A DNA stretch of 20,961 bases from a virus (IMGVR_UViG_3300031951_001445:1-20961); one strand, 5' to 3'; positions 1 through 4,424 are shown, counted from the first letter of the stretch. Numbers and translations: made by a program. Notes: generated from the sequence alone by a model not told the origin.

Positions 1-67
1 AGTCCTTACCATGATACTTGAAACTCACGTTGTCATGACGCACAGGAACCAGCACAGCATCGCTCAT
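1..67 (-). CDS. Small early-region protein, N-terminal fragment (cut by window edge)
   Basis: Only the first 22 codons are in the window (MSDAVLVPVRHDNVSFKYHG, then KD) and the frame is still open at base 1, so the product cannot be recognised. The start is supported by a GAGGAG ribosome site about 8 bases upstream of the ATG and by a good promoter 30-60 bases upstream (119-124/96-101). It is the leftmost of the row of small minus-strand genes, separated from its upstream neighbour by intergenic element E1. Confidence 0.7.
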   Translation of the reverse strand, partial: MSDAVLVPVRHDNVSFKYHGKD

Positions 68-95
68 ATCTTCTCCTCGTTGTTGAATACCACCA

Positions 96-124
96 AGTCT
101 ACATCTATTATCGGCATTTGTCAA
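96..124 (-). promoter_or_regulatory. Sigma70-type promoter P1 for the gene at 1-67
   Basis: Read on the minus strand, the -35 TTGACA (119-124) and -10 TAGACT (96-101) are 17 bp apart. A C-rich tract lies just upstream of the -35. Confidence 0.75.
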
Positions 125-149
125 GGGTTGGCATTAGAAAAAAGTTTTT

Positions 150-234
150 GTGCTAACTCGTTTGTCTACAAGAGTTTAGGAAAAAGGCGGGCGGCCGGCC
201 TCGCCGCAAAGTCTTATGCGGCAAGGCTTTAGGC
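150..234 (-). repeat. Intergenic dyad element E1
   Basis: First of six related intergenic copies. It holds an AAGAGTTTA-type dyad (152-180), a GC-rich core around GGCCGGCC, and a second dyad (207-234) directly after the stop codon of the gene at 235-558. In minus-strand RNA the second dyad folds as GCCTTGCCGC / GCGGCGAGGC around a 10-base loop. The core is then followed by a short T-run, so it may act as a terminator. Confidence 0.8.
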
Positions 235-558
235 TCAGACGGGAGCAACCACCCAATCGGGGGTCACGATCATCCGATCCTCGAACGGAGTACCGTCGCT
301 GAGGAACCATTCGTAGTTCTTCTGGTACACTCGCACCGGGCTATACTTGTTGATACGATCCTTCGTGGTGCTTGTATGCCAGCCGCCGCTATTGAGCATC
401 ACGCTATCATCCGGATAAATCACCACCACATTAGTACCATGCAGTTCGATGGCAACGCTACCATCGGCCTGAATGTATGCGTAGGTATTGTTGCCAATCT
501 TACGCTGGCCCCGGTTACGCTTTCCGAGAACCATCTTAGTCGCTTGTGCGTGAGTCAT
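235..558 (-). CDS. Conserved phage protein of unknown function (GNNTY/LNSGGW family)
   Basis: This 107-aa protein has a basic N-terminus (KRNRGQRK, residues 13-20) followed by a beta-rich core with GNNTY (22-26), a DGS turn, LNSGGW (55-60) and TTKDRIN (64-70). From memory, this signature recurs in small proteins of many unrelated phages, and no function is established for any of them that I know. The family name is knowledge-based. Any regulatory or DNA-binding role would be a guess from the basic start. The ATG has an AAAGGA ribosome site and a near-consensus promoter (593-620). It sits alone between elements E1 and E2. Confidence 0.85.
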   Translation of the reverse strand: MTHAQATKMVLGKRNRGQRKIGNNTYAYIQADGSVAIELHGTNVVVIYPDDSVMLNSGGWHTSTTKDRINKYSPVRVYQKNYEWFLSDGTPFEDRMIVTPDWVVAPV

Positions 559-592
559 GTTCTTTCCTTTGGGGTGATGTTCTTATATCGAC

Positions 593-620
593 ATTATACA
601 GTCTAGCCTTTAGGTGTCAA
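593..620 (-). promoter_or_regulatory. Near-consensus sigma70 promoter P2 (hybrid class)
   Basis: TTGACA (615-620) and TATAAT (593-598) are separated by 16 bp on the minus strand. The -10 sits inside a 17-bp block (582-598) that is identical at P5, P7 and P9. The leader further downstream carries the CATCACCCCA motif otherwise typical of the second promoter class. Confidence 0.88.
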
Positions 621-646
621 CAAGAAAATAAAAGATTCTTGGGATT

Positions 647-731
647 GTTCTAAGGTCTTGAATCTAAAGAGTTTGCGTCAAATGCGGGCGGCCCGCCTCG
701 CCGCAAAGTGTTATGCGGCAAGGCTTTAGGC
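647..731 (-). repeat. Intergenic dyad element E2
   Basis: Same architecture as E1: an AAGAGTTT dyad, the self-complementary GC core GCGGGCGGCCCGC (684-696), then a dyad directly abutting the stop codon of the gene at 732-1010. The last ~50 bp match E1 almost base for base. Confidence 0.8.
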
Positions 732-1010
732 TCAATCGTCGTAACTTCCGTAGCCGTCATCACTATGGAAATCCTCACGATCATCATCGCCATAGTATCC
801 GTAGTCCTCATCGGTTCCCCAGCCGCACGAACTCATGGCACTATCATGATCGCCATCCATACTATCATCGTAGTTATCATCCCATTGGTCGATCATTTCA
901 TCAGCGTCCAGATCATCGCCGTAGAAATCGTCATGGTCATCGTAGTTATAGTCCACGTTATCATCCTCATAAGAGTTATCGGGATCGAACAGGGGATCGG
1001 GGTGACTCAT
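732..1010 (-). CDS. Extremely acidic Asp/Tyr-rich protein, possible DNA mimic
   Basis: From the ATG at 1010 the protein is 92 aa with 32 Asp and 4 Glu, one Arg and no Lys, so the net charge is roughly -35. Ten Tyr residues are spread through it, often as DY or YDD. I recognise no domain. A TTG codon at 1028 would add six residues, but the ATG is preferred because a GAGAAG ribosome site lies upstream of it. Strongly acidic small phage proteins include known DNA mimics that inhibit restriction or other DNA-binding proteins (T7 Ocr, T4 Arn). Charge and location suggest such a role but do not prove it. The 30-codon ORF at 1025-1117 ends 14 bases upstream, and both probably share promoter 1139-1166. 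Confidence 0.8.
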   Translation of the reverse strand: MSHPDPLFDPDNSYEDDNVDYNYDDHDDFYGDDLDADEMIDQWDDNYDDSMDGDHDSAMSSCGWGTDEDYGYYGDDDREDFHSDDGYGSYDD

Positions 1011-1024
1011 CTTATTATATCTTC

Positions 1025-1117
1025 TCAAAGAATAGGGGTATAACTAGTAAAGACAGAAACAGCTATTGTGAACGATACCACTAAAATCAAAATCATCTCT
1101 TTATCGTTTTGGTGCAT
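1025..1117 (-). CDS. Putative 30-aa single-pass membrane peptide
   Basis: This short ORF lies in what would otherwise be a ~120-base leader between promoter P3 and the acidic gene. The translation starts MHQNDKEM, then has a hydrophobic stretch (ILILVVSFTIAVSVF) and a short polar end (TSYTPIL). It looks like a single transmembrane helix with its N-terminus polar. Its stop overlaps the GAGAAG that precedes the next start, so the two could be translationally coupled. The ribosome site before its own ATG is weak (AGAAAGCAAAAG). An ATG at codon 8 is an alternative start. It could be chance, but a hydrophobic ORF that exactly fills the leader is suggestive. Confidence 0.45.
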   Translation of the reverse strand: MHQNDKEMILILVVSFTIAVSVFTSYTPIL

Positions 1118-1138
1118 CTTTTGCTTTCTATAAAAGGT

Positions 1139-1166
1139 AGTTTACCAGAAAGATAATCTCTGTCAA
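1139..1166 (-). promoter_or_regulatory. Sigma70-type promoter P3
   Basis: TTGACA (1161-1166) and TAAACT (1139-1144) are 16 bp apart on the minus strand. The -35 begins only 2 bp after the stop codon of the gene at 1169-1354. It would drive the 30-aa ORF and the acidic gene. Confidence 0.7.
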
Positions 1167-1168
1167 GC

Positions 1169-1354
1169 CTAAAAAACATTGGCCCAAAAAGGTTCATTTG
1201 GACACACATCGTCAACGATACCGACCACTTCTGCCCAATCCCAGTAGTTGATTTCCAGATCGGGATCGTCAATCGGTTCGATCATCGGCTCAAGAATACC
1301 CTGCTCCGCAAGGTCGGCCAGGATACCGTTCACATCGTCGAAGTCGTTGAGCAT
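1169..1354 (-). CDS. Small acidic protein without basic residues
   Basis: The 61-aa product contains 16 Asp/Glu and no Lys, Arg or His at all. It is not low-complexity: the LADLAEQGIL segment looks helical, and Trp/Tyr residues cluster at 37-40 (YWDW). I recognise no family. The start has a CGGAG ribosome site and promoter P3b (1383-1410) with the CATCACCCCA leader. It is the second very acidic gene in a row, which strengthens the idea that this cassette carries DNA-mimic or other inhibitor proteins, though that remains an inference. Confidence 0.75.
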   Translation of the reverse strand: MLNDFDDVNGILADLAEQGILEPMIEPIDDPDLEINYWDWAEVVGIVDDVCPNEPFWANVF

Positions 1355-1382
1355 CGTCGTTCTCCGTTGGGGTGATGCACTG

Positions 1383-1410
1383 ATTCTACAGAGTATTATC
1401 GGCTTGTCAA
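1383..1410 (-). promoter_or_regulatory. Sigma70-type promoter P3b (class B)
   Basis: TTGACA (1405-1410), 16-bp spacer, TAGAAT (1383-1388) on the minus strand. A run of G immediately precedes the -35, and the leader has CATCACCCCAACGGAG, which includes the ribosome site. Confidence 0.78.
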
Positions 1411-1435
1411 CCCCCTTTTCTTGAAAAATCTTTTT

Positions 1436-1520
1436 TGTCGCAACTCTTTTGCTGATAAGAGTTTATGTCAAGCCGGGCCGGCCGCGTTCGCCGTAAAGTC
1501 TTACAGCGTAACGCTTTGCG
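1436..1520 (-). repeat. Intergenic dyad element E3
   Basis: The first dyad is AACTCTT-8 bases-AAGAGTT (1442-1463). The GC core contains GGGCCGGCC, and the second dyad is a diverged copy (about 1490-1520). It runs up to the stop codon of the gene at 1521-1853. Confidence 0.75.
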
Positions 1521-1853
1521 TCAACCCCTCCATCCGAAGGGGGAAAGTTCCTCGCCGCAGGCCAGAATCGCAGCATACTGCTCGGCCAAAGCGGCCTTGC
1601 GTTCGGACGAACCGGGCTTGCCAACAGGTACGATCATGGTATCTTCACCCCCATTGTAGCGGGGGTCAACCTTTTCAGGCTTGTTCTTGCTTCCTTTGCG
1701 GAGAGCCTTGCGGTTGAACTTGTGAACCTTTTCGCTGTGGATCGGGCCGTACACACCATCGGCAAGTGATGGCTGATGCCGTGTTGCCATTCCGAGAAAG
1801 CACATGCGAGCCTGTCGCTTGGCATCTTCGATGATCTTGAACTTAGTGGCCAT
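1521..1853 (-). CDS. Hypothetical basic protein, 110 aa
   Basis: I recognise no family. The N-terminal ~25 residues (KFKIIEDAKRQARMCFLGMA) look helical. The middle is Lys/Arg-rich (HKFNRKALRKGSKNKPEK, about 44-61), and the C-terminal part has a helical, Ala-rich segment (SERKAALAEQYAAILACGEE). The basic middle could bind nucleic acid, but this is only composition. The ATG is preceded by AAGAGGAAAACGACA, which supplies a ribosome site, and by promoter P4. The last codons (PFGWRG and stop) fall in sequence resembling the region upstream of P4, which suggests the 3' end was joined at a repeated junction. Confidence 0.75.
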   Translation of the reverse strand: MATKFKIIEDAKRQARMCFLGMATRHQPSLADGVYGPIHSEKVHKFNRKALRKGSKNKPEKVDPRYNGGEDTMIVPVGKPGSSERKAALAEQYAAILACGEELSPFGWRG

Positions 1854-1886
1854 TGTCGTTTTCCTCTTGGTGGTAGTGATGAACGT

Positions 1887-1915
1887 ATTTTACAGAAACT
1901 TTTTTACCGCGTCAA
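1887..1915 (-). promoter_or_regulatory. Sigma70-type promoter P4 (class B)
   Basis: TTGACG (1910-1915), 17-bp spacer, TAAAAT (1887-1892) on the minus strand. GGGG precedes the -35 and CATCAC follows the -10. A small hairpin (CCCT/AGGG, 1917-1931) overlaps the stop codon of the gene upstream. Confidence 0.75.
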
Positions 1916-1920
1916 CCCCT

Positions 1921-2142
1921 CTAGCGAAGGGTGGTCAGTCCCTTGAAGTGAGAGAAAAGAAGAATCAAATCCCTGCCAGGATACTTGTCGTCGATATACT
2001 TCTGTGCAGTCATTTTCCGATTGTCGGTAGAGCCAACGAACTGCACGACCGCACCATTCTCATCGACCACCTTCCACACCTTTTTCTGTACGATCTTAGG
2101 AAGGCTACTGATGAAGTCGTTGATATGAGTTGCTTTTTCCAT
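1921..2142 (-). CDS. Hypothetical protein, 73 aa
   Basis: No family is recognised. The predicted fold is mixed: a helical start (NDFISSLPKIVQKKV), a beta hairpin-like WKVVDENGAVVQFVG (23-37), and a helix followed by a hydrophobic strand (RDLILLFSHF). The gene follows the class A promoter P5 after a purine-rich leader of AAAGAGAGAAAAA. Its stop is only 5 bp from the -35 of the next gene. It is the first gene of the cassette between elements E4 and E3. Confidence 0.72.
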   Translation of the reverse strand: MEKATHINDFISSLPKIVQKKVWKVVDENGAVVQFVGSTDNRKMTAQKYIDDKYPGRDLILLFSHFKGLTTLR

Positions 2143-2171
2143 TTTTTTCTCTCTTTCTTTCTTATATCGAC

Positions 2172-2199
2172 ATTATACCATGGTATTCTTGAGCGTCAA
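2172..2199 (-). promoter_or_regulatory. Sigma70 promoter P5 (class A)
   Basis: TTGACG (2194-2199), 16-bp spacer, consensus TATAAT (2172-2177) on the minus strand. It carries the 17-bp block shared with P2, P7 and P9 (2161-2177). An A/T-rich GGAAACTTTTTGC lies just upstream of the -35 and may be an UP element. Confidence 0.85.
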
Positions 2200-2221
2200 G
2201 CAAAAAGTTTCCTTAAAAGAT

Positions 2222-2312
2222 CGTAAGGTTCGTAAGTCGTTGATGCGTAAGAGTTTACGAAAAACGCGGCCGGCCCGCCTCGCCGCAAAGTCTTATGCGA
2301 CAAGGCTTTAGG
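2222..2312 (-). repeat. Intergenic dyad element E4
   Basis: CGTAAG occurs three times at the left, followed by GTAAGAGTTTAC, the GC core CGCGGCCGGCCCGCC, and a right-hand dyad nearly identical to those of E1 and E2. It ends against the stop codon of the gene at 2313-2528. In minus-strand RNA the core is followed by GCGTTTTTCG, as expected for a weak intrinsic terminator. Confidence 0.8.
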
Positions 2313-2528
2313 TCACGTTGCGTGAATGAAAACCTTTTCGCTCGTGGTCTGATTCGTGATGGTCACGATCCAGTTACGACCACTACCATCCTCACGCATG
2401 ATAGCATTGACAAGGCCAGCGTATACCCTGCCCTTCGGATCTATCACACTAGTATACTTGCCAGCGATCATAGACGCGAAGATAGTGTTGAGGCTGTTCT
2501 TTCGATTAGCATAAGCAGTGCCAAACAT
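2313..2528 (-). CDS. Hypothetical protein, 71 aa
   Basis: No family is recognised. After a polar N-terminus there is a helical stretch (NTIFASMIAGKY) and then what looks like a small beta domain: VIDPKGRVYAG, MREDGSGRNWIVTI, SEKVFIHAT. The start has an AAAGGA ribosome site and promoter P6 with the CATCACCAC leader. It is the second gene of the two-gene cassette between E5 and E4. Confidence 0.72.
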   Translation of the reverse strand: MFGTAYANRKNSLNTIFASMIAGKYTSVIDPKGRVYAGLVNAIMREDGSGRNWIVTITNQTTSEKVFIHAT

Positions 2529-2555
2529 TTCTTTTTCCTTTGTGGTGATGAATCT

Positions 2556-2583
2556 ATTTTACAGAAATCTTTTTGTTTGTCAA
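2556..2583 (-). promoter_or_regulatory. Sigma70-type promoter P6 (class B)
   Basis: TTGACA (2578-2583), 16-bp spacer, TAAAAT (2556-2561) on the minus strand. GGGG sits just upstream of the -35 and a small CCCT/AGGG hairpin (2586-2597) lies between it and the preceding stop codon. Confidence 0.8.
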
Positions 2584-2602
2584 TCCCCTCTTAAGGGCGA
2601 GC

Positions 2603-2764
2603 CTAGTTGCTCATCCATGACGCTACCGTAGAGAGATCATCGGCCATTTCGACCGTCGATCCATCGGCCAGACGAACATTCCACACGTTACCTTCATCAA
2701 AGTGCCAGCCAACGATCACACCAGAAACACTATCTACAACCACCTTATCGCCAATCTGGAACAT
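2603..2764 (-). CDS. Hypothetical small beta-barrel-like protein, 53 aa
   Basis: The product starts MFQIGDKVVVDSVSGVIVGW and ends DDLSTVASWMSN. The pattern of a short strand (GDKVVV), a Gly turn, a second strand (GVIVGW), then NVWNVRLADGSTVEM resembles small SH3-like or KOW-like barrels. That is only a shape argument and no family is assigned. The ATG has an AGAGGAG ribosome site about 8 bases upstream and the near-consensus promoter P7. An out-of-frame ATG at 2771 is ignored. It is the first gene of the cassette between E5 and E4. Confidence 0.75.
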   Translation of the reverse strand: MFQIGDKVVVDSVSGVIVGWHFDEGNVWNVRLADGSTVEMADDLSTVASWMSN

Positions 2765-2802
2765 CTTGCATTCTCCTCTTTCTCTCTTACTCTTATATCG
2801 AC

Positions 2803-2830
2803 ATTATACCATACCCATCTTGAGTGTCAA
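2803..2830 (-). promoter_or_regulatory. Near-consensus sigma70 promoter P7 (class A)
   Basis: TTGACA (2825-2830), 16-bp spacer, TATAAT (2803-2808) on the minus strand, with the shared 17-bp block at 2792-2808 and an A/T-rich GGAAACTTTTTTG directly upstream of the -35. Confidence 0.88.
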
Positions 2831-2851
2831 CAAAAAAGTTTCCTTACAATA

Positions 2852-2944
2852 CCGTAAGGTTCGCAAGTGCTTACAGGGTAAGAGTTTACAGCAAACGTGA
2901 CCGCCCCGGCTCGACGTAAAGTCTTTAGCCATAAGGGTTTAGGT
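2852..2944 (-). repeat. Intergenic dyad element E5
   Basis: Left dyad with CGTAAGGTTCGCAAG and GTAAGAGTTTAC, a GC-rich core (ACCGCCCCGG), and a right dyad with TAAAGTCTT and AAGGGTTTA. It lies between the stop of the HU gene and promoter P7. Confidence 0.75.
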
Positions 2945-3223
2945 TCAACCGATCCTTTCGGCCATAACCTTTCCAGCCTTGAACCGCACCACCCTACGCT
3001 CCCCGATCATCACACTCTCGCCCGTTCGCGGATTGCGAGCCTTGCGAGGAGCAGTCACCTTTACAGTGAACACGCCGAAGTTTCGCAGTTCGATACGTCC
3101 CGTTGTAGCGAGCGTTTCGATCATGCTGTCAAGCGTAGCCTGCACAATCTCACGAGCCTGATCGCCCGTCACGCCAACCTTCTCCGCGATACCCTCAACC
3201 ATGCTTCGCTTCGTTCCAACCAT
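2945..3223 (-). CDS. HU/IHF-family DNA-binding protein
   Basis: This 92-aa protein matches the full HU/IHF fold. An N-terminal pair of helices spans about residues 4-42, followed by the hallmark RNFGVF (47-52). The beta-arm carries KARNPRTGE (61-69), with Pro65 at the tip that intercalates in family members. The C-terminal FKAGK (81-85) leads into the last helix. Such proteins bend and compact DNA as dimers. A phage copy may act on its own genome (replication, transcription or packaging) or compete with host nucleoid proteins. It has its own class B promoter P8 and a CTGGAG ribosome site. A family specialisation (HU versus IHF subunit) cannot be decided here. Confidence 0.95.
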   Translation of the reverse strand: MVGTKRSMVEGIAEKVGVTGDQAREIVQATLDSMIETLATTGRIELRNFGVFTVKVTAPRKARNPRTGESVMIGERRVVRFKAGKVMAERIG

Positions 3224-3253
3224 TGCTATCTTCTCCAGTGGTGTGATGCTCAG

Positions 3254-3282
3254 ATTATACCTAATCTTTTTCAGTCTGTCAA
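3254..3282 (-). promoter_or_regulatory. Sigma70 promoter P8 for the HU gene (class B)
   Basis: TTGACA (3277-3282), 17-bp spacer, TATAAT (3254-3259) on the minus strand. A TCCCC/GGGGA hairpin (3283-3300) fills the gap to the upstream stop codon, and CATCACACCAC follows the -10. Confidence 0.85.
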
Positions 3283-3300
3283 TCCCCCCTTATATGGGGA

Positions 3301-3519
3301 TCATGAGACGCCCATCCACGATGCCTTTTCCATACAGAAGTTATAGAACATATCGTTCAATACTTCTTCGTAGTTGCTGTCCGTAAGCCTACGTCGATCC
3401 ATCGTAGCGTCACACTCAGCAAACAGCCTACCATCTGGCGTGAACAGTAGCACCACATTGTACGTTTCGCTACCCCAGATAGCCTTGAGAACATCATTCA
3501 CTTTGTTCTTATCCATCAT
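3301..3519 (-). CDS. Hypothetical protein, 72 aa
   Basis: No family is recognised. The sequence suggests an alpha/beta fold: helix (NDVLKAIWG), strand (YNVVLLFTPDG), strand (RLFAECDATM), then a long helix (SNYEEVLNDMFYNFCME). Two ATG codons are adjacent (3519 and 3516). The second leaves a better distance from the GAGAGGG ribosome site, so the protein may really be 71 aa. Promoter P9 with the class A block lies upstream. This is the first gene of the cassette bounded by E6 and E5, followed by the HU gene with only a hairpin and P8 between them. Confidence 0.72.
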   Translation of the reverse strand: MMDKNKVNDVLKAIWGSETYNVVLLFTPDGRLFAECDATMDRRRLTDSNYEEVLNDMFYNFCMEKASWMGVS

Positions 3520-3547
3520 ACCCTCTCTTTCTTTCCCTTATATCGAC

Positions 3548-3576
3548 ATTATATCATACTTTTCTTGAGACTTCAA
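3548..3576 (-). promoter_or_regulatory. Sigma70-type promoter P9 (class A)
   Basis: TTGAAG (3571-3576), 17-bp spacer, consensus TATAAT (3548-3553) on the minus strand, with the shared 17-bp block at 3537-3553. Confidence 0.75.
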
Positions 3577-3597
3577 TAGGATTTTTGCTGAAAGTTT

Positions 3598-3694
3598 CGT
3601 AAGGTTCATAAATCCTTATGCGACAAGAGTTTACGGCAAACGCGGCCGCCAACGCTCGATGTAAAGTCTTATGGTACAAGAGTTTACATCAAAG
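3598..3694 (-). repeat. Intergenic dyad element E6, the clearest copy
   Basis: Two dyads in tandem flank the core CGCGGCCGCC. The right dyad (3658-3690, 33 bp) is the most symmetric of all. Arms GATGTAAA (3658-3665) and TTTACATC (3683-3690) are perfect complements, inner arms TCTT/AAGA pair again after one mismatch, and the loop is ATGGTAC. The left dyad carries the same core with weaker symmetry. It marks the right-hand boundary of the cassette region. Confidence 0.85.
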
Positions 3695-3815
3695 GGGGTT
3701 TTTTCATTTCCACTGACTCCCAATAAAAAACCGATAAAAGCCCCCGGTGGTCTAGACAAAACTCCAACCTTATAAACTAATTGGCCAGTTTAATAGCCAT
3801 TTTCCACAAACTTAT
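3695..3815. other. Non-coding junction between early cassettes and the AT-rich part
   Basis: No gene, promoter or RNA gene can be supported here. A C-run (GCCCCCGG, 3738-3745) and A/T tracts are present. Base composition changes here from mixed to clearly AT-rich. Confidence 0.5.
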
Positions 3816-3846
3816 AAAAAAAAGCAAGCACCAAATTGATGCTTGC
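3816..3846 (-). terminator. Intrinsic terminator of the minus-strand operon 3877-4411
   Basis: On the minus strand a 7-bp stem GCAAGCA / TGCTTGC (3840-3846 and 3824-3830) with a 9-base loop is followed by eight T (3816-3823). It lies 30 bp beyond the stop codon of the Tyr-rich gene. Confidence 0.88.
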
Positions 3847-3876
3847 CTCTTTTCAAACTATGATTCATTAATTATG

Positions 3877-4182
3877 CTAATAGTTATATTTTACCCATTG
3901 ATTATTATAGTAACCATAGTTTATTACGGAGGGATAATAATTGTATCTATAAGTATTATAGATTACAGGAACATATATTAGCCTATTTTCCACAGTTGTT
4001 ATCATCCTATTCTCCTGCACAATCACAGGAACATAAAATACATTATTTGAAACTTGATACGATGGAACTATTGGTTGTTGATACGCATATGCTACTGGCT
4101 GAGAATAATGCTGAAAATAATCACAAGAATACGCAATATTACAGCTAATAATACAAAATACAAAAAATAATAAATTTTTCAT
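3877..4182 (-). CDS. Tyr-rich secreted or membrane-anchored protein, 101 aa
   Basis: The start is placed at the ATG at 4182, which directly follows the stop codon of the upstream gene (TGATATG). It gives MKNLLFFVFCIISCNIAYSC, a typical signal peptide with Lys, a hydrophobic core and Cys residues. A longer reading from 4212 would spoil the signal sequence. The mature part has about 20 Tyr, many Val and Pro (YVPVI occurs twice) and ends in the Tyr/Asn-rich GYYNNQWVKYNY. A lipoprotein is possible because Cys occurs at the end of the hydrophobic segment, but a canonical lipobox is not clear. No family is recognised. An envelope role such as surface modification or superinfection exclusion is a guess from location and export signal. 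Confidence 0.72.
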   Translation of the reverse strand: MKNLLFFVFCIISCNIAYSCDYFQHYSQPVAYAYQQPIVPSYQVSNNVFYVPVIVQENRMITTVENRLIYVPVIYNTYRYNYYPSVINYGYYNNQWVKYNY

Positions 4183-4183
4183 A

Positions 4184-4411
4184 TCAACTATCATTTGCAA
4201 CAGAAACATCATTAATAACAGGATTCTTCCTTGGACGGCCCCTTGGCTTATTAATTCCTATTTTTCTTCTTTGGCGACGAATCATAGCTGTTGATACAGT
4301 TTCACCCGTCATACTGCTTAATTTTGCGGCCAATGCCCCATCACTATACGCATTAAGATTATCTTTAATATACTGAAGTTCAGTGGCTGTCCATTTTTTA
4401 TATGTTTTCAT
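4184..4411 (-). CDS. Small DNA-binding protein, Myb/HTH-like with AT-hook tail
   Basis: The 75-aa product starts KKWTATELQYIKDNLNAYSD, which resembles the first helix of SANT/Myb-like or related helix-turn-helix domains. It continues with a second and third helix (ALAAKLSSMTG, STAMIRRQRRKIGI). The tail KPRGRPRKNP (about 55-64) has the RGRP core of an AT-hook. Minor-groove binding of AT-rich DNA would suit the neighbouring AT-rich region. It is expressed divergently from the + strand late genes, with TTGACA-TATAAT for the opposite direction only 14-41 bp upstream of its start, so it could regulate that promoter. This is an inference from position. The start has an AAAAGGAA ribosome site. Confidence 0.78.
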   Translation of the reverse strand: MKTYKKWTATELQYIKDNLNAYSDGALAAKLSSMTGETVSTAMIRRQRRKIGINKPRGRPRKNPVINDVSVANDS

Positions 4412-4424
4412 AAATTAGTTCCTT

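Noticed and set aside
11-1084. Plus-strand ORFs at 11-232, 376-606, 708-1043 and 713-1084
   Set aside because: They lie opposite minus-strand genes with strong promoters and ribosome sites. The last two are complements of the Asp-rich gene, giving artificial Ile/Val- or His/Arg-rich proteins.
2222-2944. GGTTCGNAAG in E4 and E5 as a tRNA T-arm
   Set aside because: No acceptor stem or anticodon arm can be built around it, and the motif belongs to the repeated dyad element.
1421-3568. Plus-strand ORFs across the early cassettes (for example 1804-2226, 2897-3346)
   Set aside because: They cross intergenic elements and promoters and lie opposite convincing minus-strand genes, including HU.
3735-3760. 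Second terminator with ACCG/CGGT stem
   Set aside because: Only a 4-bp stem with a long loop. The hairpin at 3816-3846 is clearly better.
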